A DNA stretch of 64,000 bases from NCBI GenBank assembly GCA_018697195.1, contig CM031864.1:30056198-30120197 (forward strand). Reading direction: 5' to 3'. The stretch's first letter is position 1; every line of letters starts with the position of its first letter. Source of the DNA: Certhia americana. Taxonomy: Eukaryota > Chordata > Aves > Passeriformes > Certhiidae. Under the pieces are notes generated by a model that was not told where the DNA came from, searched no databases, and saw only the letters and a list, made by a program, of their open reading frames with translations. Positions 12,280 through 25,289 of this stretch are shown one piece after another. A program made the position numbers and the translations under genes.

Positions 12280-12755
12280 GGGGTTTTAAGTTTGTCAGCT
12301 GATGAAACTTTGGGGCACTCCACACGATGCCAGTGGTGCTTCGTGCCTGCTGTGGCTGGGTGCACAGCAACTGTAATAGATTAGCCAGGTATGTTTCTTC
12401 TTCCTTACGGGCACTGCCAGTTAATCTTGGTGGTATCATGTCCATCTCAAGGCTTTATCCTATCTATTTATCATCTTAGCCTGTACTGAAGTGAGACTCA
12501 CAAGTCAGTGAATCTGTGGCTCATCTCACTCCATTTTTTAAAAATAGGGTATGACACTTTGTGTCCTCTAGTGTAATGAGAGATTGAGCTGCTAATGAAA
12601 ATATGCAATCATTTTATTTCTGAGTCCCTGCAGAACTCTAAGGCAGGTATTATCTGGTCCTGGTGACTCCTCATTTTTCATTTTCCAAACGTGCTTTAAC
12701 ATCACTTCTTCTGACATCTCAATCTCTGATTGAGCCTCATCTTTGCCACCTGAAA
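12280..12755 (-). mobile_element. Ancient L3/CR1-like LINE relic (antisense of RT region)
   Basis: The segment from about 12490 onward (GTGAGACTCACAAGTCAG, then CTCACTCCATTTTTTAAAAATAGGG, TGTCCTCTAG, GCAGAACTCTAAGGCAGG, ATCTGGTCCTGGTGACTC, TTCTTCTGACATCTCAATCTC) follows, piece by piece, the reverse complement of L3/CR1-type LINEs around the reverse-transcriptase region as I remember them. It is heavily diverged and broken. The part before 12490 is assigned with less certainty. Confidence 0.5.
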
Positions 12756-15700
12756 GATGGCCCATGGTTATGGATCACGTGGTGTTGGGTTGCTGAAGGC
12801 TGAGGAGTGGGTTCTCCTGCATCCCTGCATCCAGTGGCCACTGCCACAGACACTCCTGCAGCAAGGCCCTACATGGATGATGCCATGGTCCAGCCTTGCT
12901 GTTGGCTTTTTGGAAGAGTTTATCCACATCCTCATTTGTGAGCTCCTGGCTAGTTGAAGAGTAAAACTGATTAAAGCATCGTCTGTTTGTGATACAGGCA
13001 ACTTTGTATTTGCCTGCTACATCTTTGGGGTCTGGATCAGATTTCTTAGGGGTTCAGTGGGAATATCCAGAATGTTTTTGTCCAGGAGGTGTCTGTGTAG
13101 TCTGGCTGCAACCTGGGGATACTGATGCTGGACCTGCCCTTTGCCTTCAGATGGTGGCAGAGAGGCAGGAGGAGCTGATCTCAACCCAAACTCTCCTCCT
13201 TGTGAAGGAGCAGTGGGGGCTGCCTGCCCTGGGGGTGCAGCTTCCATGGGAGCCACAGGGACGTCACCATCCCTTGTTGGATTGCAGCTGCTCTTACCCC
13301 AACGTCTTGACAACCGATCCGCAAATCCCTTCTGTTTCTTCTGAGCTTTGCTCTCCAAATCAGCGTGATTTGGCAAAAGGCTTCCATGGCAGCACGTCAC
13401 AGGTAATTTATTCCCGGGTGCTGTAATCTGAAGGAAAGCAGAGCGAGGGACCTCCAGTCACAGCCGCGCGCGCACGCAAAAAGTTAAGTATTCTTGCTTT
13501 CGCTGACAGTACAAAGGTGTCATATACGAGAAGGATTGACACAGACCAAAGGGTCTTGTGGGAAATATGATAATAACTATAAAGAAGACAGATTATTCCC
13601 CAGTTGCCAACATTCAAACCTTTTTACAGTCAGTTCAAACATATAAAACTTTATTGCTGTAGCAGAAAGGGGAACAATTTCTGGTTGCACAGCTTTCCCA
13701 GGGCTGGGTTTATACTGTCTGTGTTATTGCTCTATAGTGGCATTTTAAAGTTTATTGAACAAGACTTTTACAATTGAAGGAAGTATATAAAACTGTAAAT
13801 TTATTAGATTTTTCAGGATAAGTGCCCTTTCTAGTTGTGCTCAAGAATTCGGAGCTACAAGAAACTGCTAGTTACAAGACTTATTAATATTAAAGACTGA
13901 GAGAGCGCACATTTTATACCTTAACTGATCTAAAAAATAATATTATGATATTACTGAAAATCTGAGCTGTCACCGAGCAGGGTGCGTGGAGCATTTGTAT
14001 GGTTTGTGTATGTATAAATAGTTGCTACCTACATGCAGATAGAGGGGTGTGTGTGTGTCTGGATACGCCTCCGGGGGTGTCCCTGCTCCAGGAGGGTGTG
14101 TGCACACACCACGTGGAAGCACACAAGTGCCTCTGTGTGTTTGAGCATATATGTAGATACAAATTGGCGTATTTCTGTGCAATATTTTATTTTTATATGA
14201 GTTTATTTCCCGTATCCTGCAGTGCTCTCCAGTATGGAGTCTTGGAGTGCACGTAAGGCTTTAGGTGATGCATAAATACAATTAATGAGGTGCCTAGGTG
14301 GGTTTGATGGTTTTATCATGCTTGGTTGATGTGGTGTTCACGGGCATCTCTGTGTAACTCGGGGGTGAAGGCCTCTAGTATGTAAAACTCCACAATTTAT
14401 GGCATGTTCAACCATTCACCTACTCTTTTGTGCCTAAAATCAGCGAGTGCACGAGTGACAGTGGGGCAGTGTTCCTAAAGGAAAGCTTGCCCCATCTTTT
14501 CTCCTTTGGGCTGTGGCTGAATAACACTGATCATAAATTTGCAGGGACTGGATTCTCTGGTCGGCACTTTTACTCAGGGCTGCTTATGCAGCAAATCTGG
14601 GCTGCAGTGCTGCCAGAGACAGCCCTCGGAGAGCTCGCCGGTGTGCACTCTGAGGGGAAGCCTGCTCTTGAGGGGTTCCTGCTGTAAGCTTGCTTTCTTC
14701 AGCTTGGAGATTATTTCACCTAAATGTGTGATTCAAATTAAAATAAGTCACAAATCTGCTTTTCTGCCTGTGGTGCATCACCTGCCCACCGTGGTGGCCA
14801 GCGCTGCCGGGGCGACTGTGGGGATGTCTAAGAGGAGTTTGTGGTGGGCTGGGGATGACTGCTGGGGCAAAGACCCTCTTTAGGTGCCTGTCTCCAGGGC
14901 TTGGGGCTGGGAACACATCCCCCAGCTCAGGAGGAGAGCTTTCCTCCACTGCTCTGCACAGAAGGAGATGTCTTCAACTTTGGCATCTGTGATGGCAACT
15001 TGCAAGGGGCAGCGGGTGCTCTGGAGGCGGAGCAGGAGCACCACGAACTGGCAGCCAAGGCAAGGAAGTCAATAAGCCCTGAATCTTTTATGAGACCTTG
15101 GATATTCTGATCACAGCTCTGCTGGCACTGAGATAGGAATACAGATTATCTGAGAAAGCGTCCGTGACTTGAAGCTCAGTCCTGGGTCTTCCTAAGGTTT
15201 TTAGCTTGTCTCCGCATATTAATGTTTTGCTGTCAAGTTTGGGGTTGGTTTTTTCTTGTGGTGGTGGTGGTGTCCCCTTTTCTCCTGCTTTTTCCTGCAG
15301 GAGGAATGGAGCTCAGGTGTAATTTCTGGAAGCTAGATCTGGCTGGAGAAGAAAAGAAGGTTAGTGTGGCTAATGGGGCTAAGAGTGTTATCTCTGAGTA
15401 TTGTTAATAACAAAACCGAGCAGCAGCACCGCACGCCGGGAATTGGAAGAAAAGGAAAGCCCTCAGATCCCTTGTAATCCCATGTTGCACAGCACAACGG
15501 TGCTGGAATTGCAAGGGTTCTCACCCATTTCATTTCAGGTTTGGAGAAAAAAGAAGGGAGGAAAAGAAGGAGTATGGGGAGGGAAAAAAAAAAAAAGAAA
15601 AAAAAGACCCCTGCACTGAGATGAATTTATGCCTAAGCTTGTCTTGGGAATGCAAATGTGTTTAAGACTCTCTGAGCTAAACCACCCCTTTTGGGAAGAG

Positions 15701-16239
15701 GGAGGGAGGAAAGGGGAAAAAAAAAAGAAGTATGACACAGAAGGGACACTGGGAGAATATGAAATGAGGGTTTGCTGCCCCTCCTCCCATGCCCTGCCTG
15801 CTGCCGAGCTGGCACACAGGCAGGCAGCGGGAAACGCCGGGATGTGACACCCAGGGGGGATCCAGGCCTGTGGGTGCTGTGCTCTGACCTCCATCCCCAC
15901 AGAGAAATGGGCAGGGAGGTGTCACCCTGCCATCGCAGTGGCCTCAAGCCCCCAGCCTCTTGCTGCCTGCTCACACCAGCCTGGCTGTGAGGTGAGACAC
16001 GGCCACGCTGGTGCCACCGCAGTTGCACCTGCAGAGATGAGGATGCTGTCCCCTCTCTGTCCCCTGGGAACTGGGCAGGGCCCTGCCACCCTTCCAGAGC
16101 TGCTCATCCAGGCCAGGGGAGGAGCAGGGCAGCAGGGAGAGGAGCAGAGCAGCAGCAAGCGGGAGGGAGGAGGGCTGCAGGAGGAGATGGAACCCACTGC
16201 CAATTGGGCAGTTGTGTGTGTTGTCTGGAGGCTGCTGCT

Positions 16240-16470
16240 AACCACTCGTTACAATTAAAATGAAGTGTCCGTCAGCGGCTATCTTCGCTGTGTGGCCCAT
16301 ATGTTTCTGAGCTGATACTGTCCGGATTATTCTGTTTGGGAGAACGATAACGGCTGTTTATAACCTTGGCAAAGACTGAGCCCTAATCAGGCTGGAGCAC
16401 ATTTTCACCGACTGGCTGATAACGGGCTGTTAGCTGCCTTATCGCTGGGGAGAGATAGGCCAAAATAAGC
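16240..16470. promoter_or_regulatory. Putative GATA-motif-rich enhancer
   Basis: Contains GATAA at 16346-16350 and 16418-16422, TTATC at 16439-16443 and GATAGG at 16454-16459. A larger near-duplicate occurs as GATAACGGCTGTTTA (16346-16360) and GATAACGGGCTGTTAG (16418-16433). CpGs are retained in several motifs (TGTCCGTCAGCGG, CACCGACTGG). Such motif repetition without sequence decay suggests a constrained element. Confidence 0.45.
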
Positions 16471-19400
16471 AGATCTGTGAGCACAGGAGCCCAACCAAGA
16501 GGCTCATACCCTGGCCTGGCCTTTATTTTTAGATGCTCTTTTTTATCCCCCTTTTTTTTTTCCCCCCTTCTTTTTTCCTGGCTGATTTCAGAGAGAAGAG
16601 GAGATTATTTCAGCAGGAGGGGAGGGAGGTGATGGGTTTTGTTCACTTCAGTAAATGAGGTGGCAAGAAAGGCATGAAAAAATAACGCAGGGGTGTTGTA
16701 TGGCTTTCCATGCGCCCCTCAATTACCCTGTGGTGGCCCCAAGCCCCTGAGGGAATCTCCTTCTTTGGGAATAAAAGCTGAGTACATCCTTCCTCGCAGC
16801 ATCCCTCCTTCCCTCGCTTTCTGATTGCATCGTCCTCTTTTCTTTGGGGCTGCCTTTCCCAAATGGAGTAGTGGGCTGGTTTTGGGGTGGAATTTGTTTT
16901 TTTGTGGAGGAAGGACAATTTGAAAGAGGGCAGTTCTGCTGAGTTTTTTTCCCGAAACAGGCTTATACATAAAAGATGACTTATAGCAGCAAGACCTGGG
17001 CATTTCCTGCTGCAGATGCCACATTGGTCTGGAGCATCTTGAAATCACGGGTGGTTGAATACCTAAAGAGCCCAGTTTCCCTGAAGGAAGCCTCATGTTG
17101 AGGCTGGCTGGAGCATCTTCCCAGTCTGCACTGGCTATTCCCAGCAGCTGGATTAACCTGGTGCTGTTTGTGGGGCAGGTGCTTTATCCCAGCCGTGCCA
17201 TCCTCTTCCTTGGCATAGCCTGAGTCTTGCTCCATCACACCTGTGTCACTGCTCTCGAATCTTCCAGGGAAAACCGTCCAGCTCTCCCAGTGCCGTCCCT
17301 CCCTCCCTCCCTCCGTTCAGGCGCCGTTCTCTGCCTTGAAGTCTCAGGCAGGTGTTCAAATAAATAATGCAGCTAAAAATACCTTTTGGCAGCAGCTGGG
17401 AGTTGTTGCGAGTGGCGCTGCCGGAGTGGTGGGAATACAGCATCCCGGCTCCACGGGCAGGTGTGTCTGTGTGCTCTGGAAAAATGAGAGCAGGCACCGC
17501 AGGGACAAGTGTCCCTTGCCTCCTGGGCCCACCGTGGCCCCACTGACAAGGAGGTGGCATCACCTTCACCAAGGTTGGCTTCCAGTGGAAGGGGGGGACC
17601 CTCCAGCTCCATCCCAGTTCGTGGAGGAGTATCACACCAGCCCCACGCTCCGGCTGTGTCAGGAAGGGATAATTTGCACTGTGGTAGTATCGCAAACAAT
17701 TTCCCCTTTGGGGAGCTCTTAGCAGGCTGGATCATGCCACTGCCTCCAGGGAAGGGTGCTGAGCCCTTCCCCAGTGGCCCCCAGGTGCTGAGAGGGAACC
17801 CAGCACCTCAGGCTTTCAGTCTGGTCTGCTGAAATTGGCTGTTTAAAAACCTCCCCCCAAAAACCCTTTGATGGCTGCATTTTGCTAGGGAGTCATCCCA
17901 GATGAATGTAGGTCCTGGTTGCTTTTCCTCTGCCCTTCACCTGTCTGGACCTTGATCTGGCAGCTCAGGGGGTGCAGAGGACTCCATGTCCACTAGTGCT
18001 CATCTCCTGGCACCGCTTGGAGACCTTTTGAGAACTGCCCTGGCAGCAAATTGTTGGACGACAGATTTAATTATTGCAACAGAAATGTTGCTGGGGGCAG
18101 TTGGCCACAAACAGAACTGACCTTGGTTTTTCCTCTTGCCCAACTGATGACAAACCCTTCACTGCTCCCAAAGGTCAGAGCTCCTCCCGCTCCGATGTGC
18201 AGAGAAGGAAGGATGCTCAGCTGTGATGTCTCTGTATCCATGCATTTTTGGTGAGGGCTGGCCACCTTCTGCACCAGTTGTGGACCTTTTGGTGGGTCGT
18301 CCTTGTGCTTCTCGTTTTGTAGAGTAAAGTGGTGTGTTAATGAATCCCAGAGCTCTCATGCAGGAGTGCAAGGACAGGGGCTGGTGAAGCTGGGGTGCTC
18401 CTGGATTTTGTGCAGCTCCATGAGGGCTGAGACGTGGTCCTGATCACCCTTCAGAACTTGCAAGTGCCCTTGCTTTTCTGGAAGCAGAGGAGCTGCTGGT
18501 GGGGCTGACGTGGTGGCTGAGGGTCACTGGTGGTCTGGGCAGTGCTGGAGTGATGCTCAAGTCCCGCAGTGCTGCCGCCTCATTGCGGCTTTGGCCACAG
18601 CGCCTTTTGAGATCGGAAAAGATGAAGCCAAATGGCATGTTGGAAAACCTTCCCAACTCTGAGGGGGATGCTGTCTAGGAATTGCTGGCTGCTTTTCCCT
18701 GCTTCTCCATGCTTTTTGGGTGTATTTGACCTGCTTTGACAGCAGAAATACAATCCCAGTGCAAAATCAGCTCAGGGTAGGACAGCTTTTGGAGGGAGAG
18801 CATGGTCCAGCCGTGGCATGGTGACCCAGCTGTGGTGTGGTGGTCCAGTGCATGCCCCCCCAAACCTGTCTGCTGTGACTTATCTCAGTCCCCAGGGCTG
18901 GGGGGTTTGCTGTGGCTCTCCAGCCCGCTGCTGGCCCATGAAATGCAGTCAAAGCTCCGCAGATGCCACGAGCCAGGGCAAGCTGACTCTTCCCATCTCA
19001 TCCTGCAGAGAACAAACAGAGCTCAAGGTAAAGCGCTGAAATTTCACCGTGACCTTTTCTTAAAGCATTATAATCAAGTTGAACGTTTCCAGTTGTCCCA
19101 CTAATGTTTGCCCCATGGGAGAAGGCGTCCTGCTTTGAGGGAGGATGTTTGTGGCGACGAGCGTGCTGGCCCCGGGAGCTCGTGGCGCTAGATGCCAAGT
19201 GCCTGCTGGGGCTGGGGAGGCGGAGGGCAGAGGGCCGGGGCTGCTCCCTGCCTCCCGCTGTAATGCAGCCAGGGGAGGGAATCTGCTGAACGCTCTGCAT
19301 CTGCTACAGCCTTTGCTCAAGGCTCTCCGACACATGGATTGTAAAACACGCAGCGCCTGGCGTGTGGCTGGGCACCCGCCAGGCCTCCCACGTGTGATTC

Positions 19401-21569
19401 CTGGGTGTCGCACTCCGCTCGGGCTGGGGGCTTGGCAGCTCCTGCCCAGGGGGCAGGTTGGGATTGGCTTGAAGGCACCTGGGGCTGGAGCTGATGGGGC
19501 TCAGTCCAAGGATGTGGGGGCAGAGAGAGCCTTTGAAGTCCAGTTTGGACAGCAGAGGAGGTGTTTCTGGGGGAAGGGATGAGCTGTGCTTATGGTACTG
19601 TGTCTGCTGGACCTGTACGGTCGTGGGCTCTCTCTGCTGCTGTTTTGTGGTGCTGGATCTGGGGACACTGTTCAACCTTCAACTTGAGCAGGCAACTGCC
19701 CCTCCTGTGTCCCCTGGTCCCTGTGATTTGAGTGGCACAGACGCTGAGGTTCCAGGGTCCCAGAAGTGAAGAAGGTGATAGTGTCTTTCTCAATGATGAA
19801 GTCTCGCAGAGTGACATGAAGGGTGACACAAGTGCTCCCAAGGAGGTTGCCCTCCTAATCACAGCAGTATGTTTCTTGTAGGATTGGGAGGGGAATCCAG
19901 CTCATACTGAGGAGGGAAGATGTTTTTGAAGACCCTTCCCCAGCCAGGATTCTCTCATTGAGAGAATTGGCTCAAAATGCCCATGACAACCTGGAATGCT
20001 TTTCAGTTCCTCACCTAATTTTTGAAAGTTATTTGAGGAATAACGGATGGAGACAGTCATGCCACTGTGTGTGGGAGGGCTGCAGGTTTGAGCAGCAGCA
20101 CGGGGGGAGTTGCACAGGGGCTTCCAGACCCATCCAGGTGCCCATGGGGCTGCAGACTGCCCTTAGCTGGCACTGCACGTCGGCCTCACCAGCCTCTCCA
20201 TCCTGCAGCTAGGTGCCCACAGCCACATCCCTGTGTGGGGTGAGCCCTTCCCTCCCCTGCACCCAGCCGGGCTGTGCCTGCTGTATCCCAAAGCACCTCC
20301 CTTTGTCCTGGGAAGCGAGGGTCCCCTCCGGCTGCGATGGCTCCGCTGACATTTAGCTTGCAACCATGCATATGGATGAGGAGCAGAGCAGGCGGGAGGG
20401 TGATGGGGGGCTGGCCCTGCGACCCCGCAGATACAACGCTGCTGCTGCTGCTGCAGCTGCATGTGGCTCCGGGGGCTTTGGTTTTATTTTTTAATTTTCT
20501 TTTTGAAATGTTCCAACAATCCCACTTCAGATTTGGTCAGGAAGGAAGGCAGGCTGGCTGGGTGGGGTGCTGCTGCTTCCCAGGGGCTTCCTCCAAGCAG
20601 CAGCTCTGTTCACACAAGGCATTGGATGCAGCTGTAGTGTTCCCAGCAAAGCTCTGTTTTAAGCATGGAAAATCGAGTTCACCACACTGTTGAAGTCTTG
20701 TCTGAACCAGCTGCCATGCAGTTTTGTGGGGTTTTGTGGTCTGGGTGATGCTTGGAACCCTTGGAGCAGCATTACCCTGTCTGATTGGTCCCAAATGATG
20801 GCTCATGAGGTGCTAGTGTTGGGGAATGCATGGTGTGGGGTTTCAGGGCTACACCACCTGTGTGATCTTGCTTTCTTCCCCTCCTGTGCATACCCAGAAT
20901 GTCTGAAAACACTATCATGCCCTACTTGTTTCCTTCCAGAGGGTGGATGATGCTCTTGAACACACCATTCCCTGCTGCTGCCTTTGGAGGAGAGTCCAGC
21001 CTGGCTTTTGAGGCCAAGTAGCTTCGTGTCCTGGGGATGGGCTGTGGGCACAGCGACTTGGGAAGCTGCTGCTGTCATGGCTCAGATGCAGTCACCTTGT
21101 TGGAGGTGGGATGGTTGGGAAGCCAAAGCTTGGGGCTGCCAAGTGGGGTAAGGTTGGAATCAGTGGTCTCTGCGAGAGCCCTCAGCAGGACAGGGAGGTG
21201 AAGCGTGCCCTGGAGAGCTCTGTGACAAGCAGGCAGGAAGGCAGGCAGGTCTGTTCTGTGTGCGTGTGCCTGCTTGGGTTGTTCCTCACTCCCAGACATT
21301 AATTGCTGATGGAGCAGCCTCTCAGGCCAGTGCCCCCTCCCCACATCCCTGCTCACCCCCGTGTCCCCGACCTGGCTCTGGGTGCCTTCCTCCCCGAGGT
21401 GACACCGCTCCCTCCTCCTGGGCAGGTTTCCCTTGCACAAAATGGCTCCCTCCGAGCTCCCTCTGCTTCCCCTTCCTCCCCTTCCCCAAAACTTTCTTGC
21501 TCTGGGGTTCGCCGCAGAGCTGTTCTCCGTCTCAGTTGTTCCCGGCTGTCAGAGGTTATATATATCCGC
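16471..21569. other. Intron 2 segment, anonymous
   Basis: GC-rich intronic DNA with many short chance open frames on both strands. A CCCT-rich run occurs at about 17297-17313 and a short AT-rich motif group (CAAATAAATAATGCAGC) near 17358. No gene, LTR or LINE was recognised. Confidence 0.6.
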
Positions 21570-21915
21570 TCTGCTCATGCTCATCCTCTGTAACCATTTT
21601 CTGCTACAGAATCTTCTGGCTGCTCGTTGAAGCCTTAATCCGTAATGCAGCGATCAATGGGTGTGCGCCTTTACCACTCGGATGCTCATTTTTTAATCCC
21701 CACTGCCTCCTTCAATGTCATCCCTTCCCATTTTTCTTTATAGAATTTCAGGTCTACTGTACCTGCTGATTACTTAGCGGAGACCGCTGGACATCTCCCT
21801 TAATTAATTCCATCGATTTCTCAAATCCCACAAGGTTTGGGGTCCTTAGATTTCTGAAGCAGCTAAATGGAATGTCTAAATTCCGACATTTTCCCTCTAT
21901 AAATTGTTTTGCCAG
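21570..21915. promoter_or_regulatory. Putative conserved enhancer
   Basis: Contains GCCTTAATCCGTAATGCAGCG, TTAATTAATT (21800-21809), ATCGAT (21812-21817) and TCTATAAATTG, with CpGs kept in AT-rich context (AATTCCGACATT, TAGCGGAGACCGC). The neighbouring sequence is GC-rich and motif-poor. It resembles a homeodomain-bound developmental element. Confidence 0.45.
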
Positions 21916-22244
21916 GGAGACGCTGGGAGGCAGCGCTCCAGCTTTATTTATTTGGAGGCGATGTTAGCCCCGGAGCCCTCCCCGTCCTTGCTGCGGGCAC
22001 CGGGGAGGGCGTTGGGAGGGGGATGCTGCTCACCCTCATCACTGGCTGTGCCCCTCATCCCCGGGGTGCTCCTGCAGAACCCCAGTCCTCTGCTGCCCTG
22101 AATCCCAGCAGTAGCATCCTTCCAGTGAAAGGAGCGGGGTGGAACCAGCCTCAGGAAGGGAATAAAGCTCCTGGAAAGGGCCTATTAACCAGTTTGGCCC
22201 TCACCGTGTGCGGCTGGGGAAGACTCTGTTGCTATGCGCAGGGA

Positions 22245-22415
22245 GCTTAATTTTATTATTACTCTCTGCTATTTAATGTCTGTCTCTCAGGCAGCTGGTG
22301 ATGTTTTAATGAAGCTGGAATTGCGTAGTCTGTAGCGCTGGATAATCGTAAGCTGCCGAGTCAGAATCAAATTAATAATTCATGAAATTAAAGTGTATAA
22401 TTAATTCGAACCGTG
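22245..22415. promoter_or_regulatory. Putative homeodomain-site-dense enhancer
   Basis: Contains TGATGTTTTAATGAAGC, GGATAATCG (a bicoid-like TAATC), TCAAATTAATAATTCATG and TAATTAATT at 22398-22406. At least five TAAT cores occur in about 150 bp, and CpGs are preserved (GTAGCGCTGG, CCGAGTC). Confidence 0.45.
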
Positions 22416-25229
22416 CAGATGAGGAGGGACCCGAGTCTTCGGCCTGAAAGGAGCAGACACATGTCTGTGAAACGTGCATGCGTTGGTCTGCAAGGAGGGT
22501 CAGATCTGCTACCTCTCACCTCCCCAGCCCAGGTCCTTGGGCCACGCTGCCCTCGTGGCCTGTATGGCATTGCTCAGTTCTAGTTGGTTTTATCTGGGAG
22601 CTTCCCCACAAGCACACATTTTATTTTCAGGTTAAAATTTCTACACTAGCACTTGGTCCAAAAAAAGGGTGTTTCTTGGTGGCTGGGGAATGTCATTGGG
22701 TATGGCTACATCTCCCATCCCCTGGAGAGGAGGAGCAAGATGTGCCTCTCCCCTTCCTTAGTATTTCTCTGGTTATATTTGTTTTCTCTGGAAATAGAGC
22801 AACCCCTGGGTTGCTTTTTGAAGGGCTTCTGCAGCAAAAAGTCCTGAGGGACTATTTGGAGTTGAGAAGATGGAGAGGGTCAACTCAGTGGAGATCACAG
22901 TTACCCCAACATGGCAGGATGTTTCCCAGGGTGGTTTCCCAGTAATTTGTAGTGCAGAGAGCAGCGACGTGTGTTCCAAACACCTTAAGTAAAAGCCAGA
23001 GGGACTCCCAGGGCCACCGTGGAGGATGTAGGCTGGGAATTTCGGAGTCTACCAGTTGCAAGTGGGTTGGGGCAACCAGGCTGAGCAGCACTGGAGGCTT
23101 TGGGAACTTTTGGCTCTGTGTTTAGTTCGATCCAATGGCAACGTTGTTAATCCATCTCGCAGGAGGCACTAACCCAGTCTCTCATGTTCATGCAAGTCTT
23201 CGCTGGCACCAAGAAAAGGTTTCACAGCTTCACCCATGCTGTCTGCTGGATAGAGGGGTCTCAGTGCATCCGGATCCAACATGGGACAGTTCATAATTGT
23301 CGAGGGAGACGTTTCTCTTGAGCCTCTCAGTGCACAGGGCAGGGTTTTCCTTGTGTGTGCAGGGCACCAAGTGAAATTGGAGGAAATTTGGATGTAGGAC
23401 ACACACAAGCTGAAATGGAACATCCTCTTGGGTCTGAAATGCCAGTCTTGCCATAAGTGTTGAATTGTCCATGCACCAAAAACTTGATTATTCACCCAAG
23501 TTGAGATGTTAAAAATATTTTGCAGCTTTGAAGGCTGCACTTTTACCATCTGTGGACTGAGGAGAAACAAGCCCAGCCAGGCTCTCCTGCCTCTACTATG
23601 ACTACATCCAAGGTCATCATTGCTTCTTTAGCAGAGTAATGTACTGCTCTCTTTCTGCCTGTGCAGAGCAGGCTTTGCCCATTCAGTTACAGCTTCCCCA
23701 TTTATGTTATTTTTGTGCAAGGCAAAATGTTGGCATTGTGGATTTGGGGCATGAATTTCTTGAAGACATTTGTGAGGCAATCTTTTATTCATATGAATTT
23801 AAATTTATTTTTTTTAAGCCAAAAATCTGGCTGCAGCAAGATAATGTGATTTGCTGTAAATGCCATGGCTGTGATGGATCCTCAAGCACAAAGCTGATGG
23901 AATATCTGCTTAGAAAACTATTGAAAGAAAGCAAAATTGCACTGAGAGGATGGTGTGAGTTCATTTTGGAGGTGTGGATCAGGACCTTTCCCTACTTTTT
24001 TAAGTTGGCTGCAAAATCCTTTCCCCTCTGGTAGGCCCACATTGTACTTGCTCCAGGCACAGCCATCTCAAGCAGTATCCATGTCTAGGTACCTGCCTGG
24101 GCTGGGAAGGGGAGATTTCGTGCAGCATCACTTTAGTTTGCTTAATCTTTCCTGCTCTGTTTGGCAGCTGGTGGCCCCGGCAGATGAGGGACACCACATT
24201 TCTTCTTGAGTGAGGAGGAAAGCTGTGAATTCCCCTTTCTCCTGCCCAAACAGGGACAGCAAAGTGCATTTCTGTCTGGGCAGTTGGTGGACACTGACTG
24301 GTTCATAGCTGTTCCAGCACTCGCTGGGTTTCAGTGATACAGGGCAATCCTGCCCAGTGCAGAGTAAATGCAGAGGTGGAGAAACCACTTTTTTTTTTTT
24401 TTTTTTTTTTAATCCTTCCAGGCTCTTGTGCAGACAGGAAATTCAAAAGGTTGCTTTTATTTTGCAGTCATAGGCAAATGCGACTCTTTTTCATGTTTCA
24501 TTAAATGAGGTTCTTCTGATCATTTCCAGGGCCCGTTGCAGCTGTTGACTTTGGCAATCCTGAATGGTTTTAGTTCCAGAGGAGAGACAATATTTCAGTA
24601 TTGGAGGGGCTTTTAACACTCCTGTCTAGGTTTCAGGATCCTGGATACATCAGCAATGCACCCTGTACTGTGTGATGGAAAGGCAAGATACAGAGGACCT
24701 TCATGCTCATTAATTGCATGCAATTAAGCCCTGAAGCTTTTGCAATACCTACTGAAATCAGGCAATTGCTTTTGGACTATGATGTTTGCAATTCTGCTTT
24801 CGGAATCCCATTGACATCTCCCTGCCTTGATGGAGATCCCAGGATTTGGGGTGCTGGTGAGTTTGAGCAGTTTAAGCAGTTTGAGCACCAGGAGTGTATA
24901 CAATATTTTTATGAATTTTCCCCAGTATTTTTCTAATAGCTCAGAGCCAACCATACATCCTGGCCACGTGGGAGGAAGGCATGAAACCAAGTCAGGCTAC
25001 CACAGCTTTCTCTCTGAGCTTTTGTTTCAGTGTTCCAACACAACAAGCCGTAGCCTGTTTCACCTCTCTGTCTTGCATTTTCTCCATTGTAGGAAGAGAG
25101 GGAAGGGCAGGGGGAAACCCTTCCCTGTGAGCGTGGCTAAACATCAGCAAAGGCACTGGGTAAATGCTGAGTGGTATTAATAATAACCTGCCCCATTCTG
25201 CTAATGTGCTCCCCTTTGGAGTTCTGGTC

Positions 25230-25232
<3 letters not shown>

Positions 25233-25279
<47 letters not shown>
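25233..25279. repeat. (ATT)n microsatellite running into a gap
   Basis: Forty-seven bases of pure ATT/TTA repeat, ending directly at ten Ns. The array is truncated by the gap, so its true length is unknown. Confidence 0.97.
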
Positions 25280-25289
25280 NNNNNNNNNN
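25280..25289. other. Assembly gap (10 N)
   Basis: Ten undetermined bases directly follow the ATT array, most likely a placeholder for an unresolved microsatellite. The real size may differ from ten. Confidence 0.97.

Larger units (their letters stand above)
10691..16239. other. Intron 2 segment: LINE relics and AT-rich stretch
   Basis: Holds the CR1 fragment at 11.6 kb and the L3-like relic at 12.3-12.75 kb. A purine-pyrimidine alternating run CGCGCGCGCACGCA lies at 13465-13478. Positions 13610-14000 form an AT-rich stretch (AAACTTTATTGCTG, AGTTTATTGAACAAG, AATAATATTATGATATTACTG) that may be regulatory. The rest, including A-rich runs near 15545-15607, is anonymous. Confidence 0.6.
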
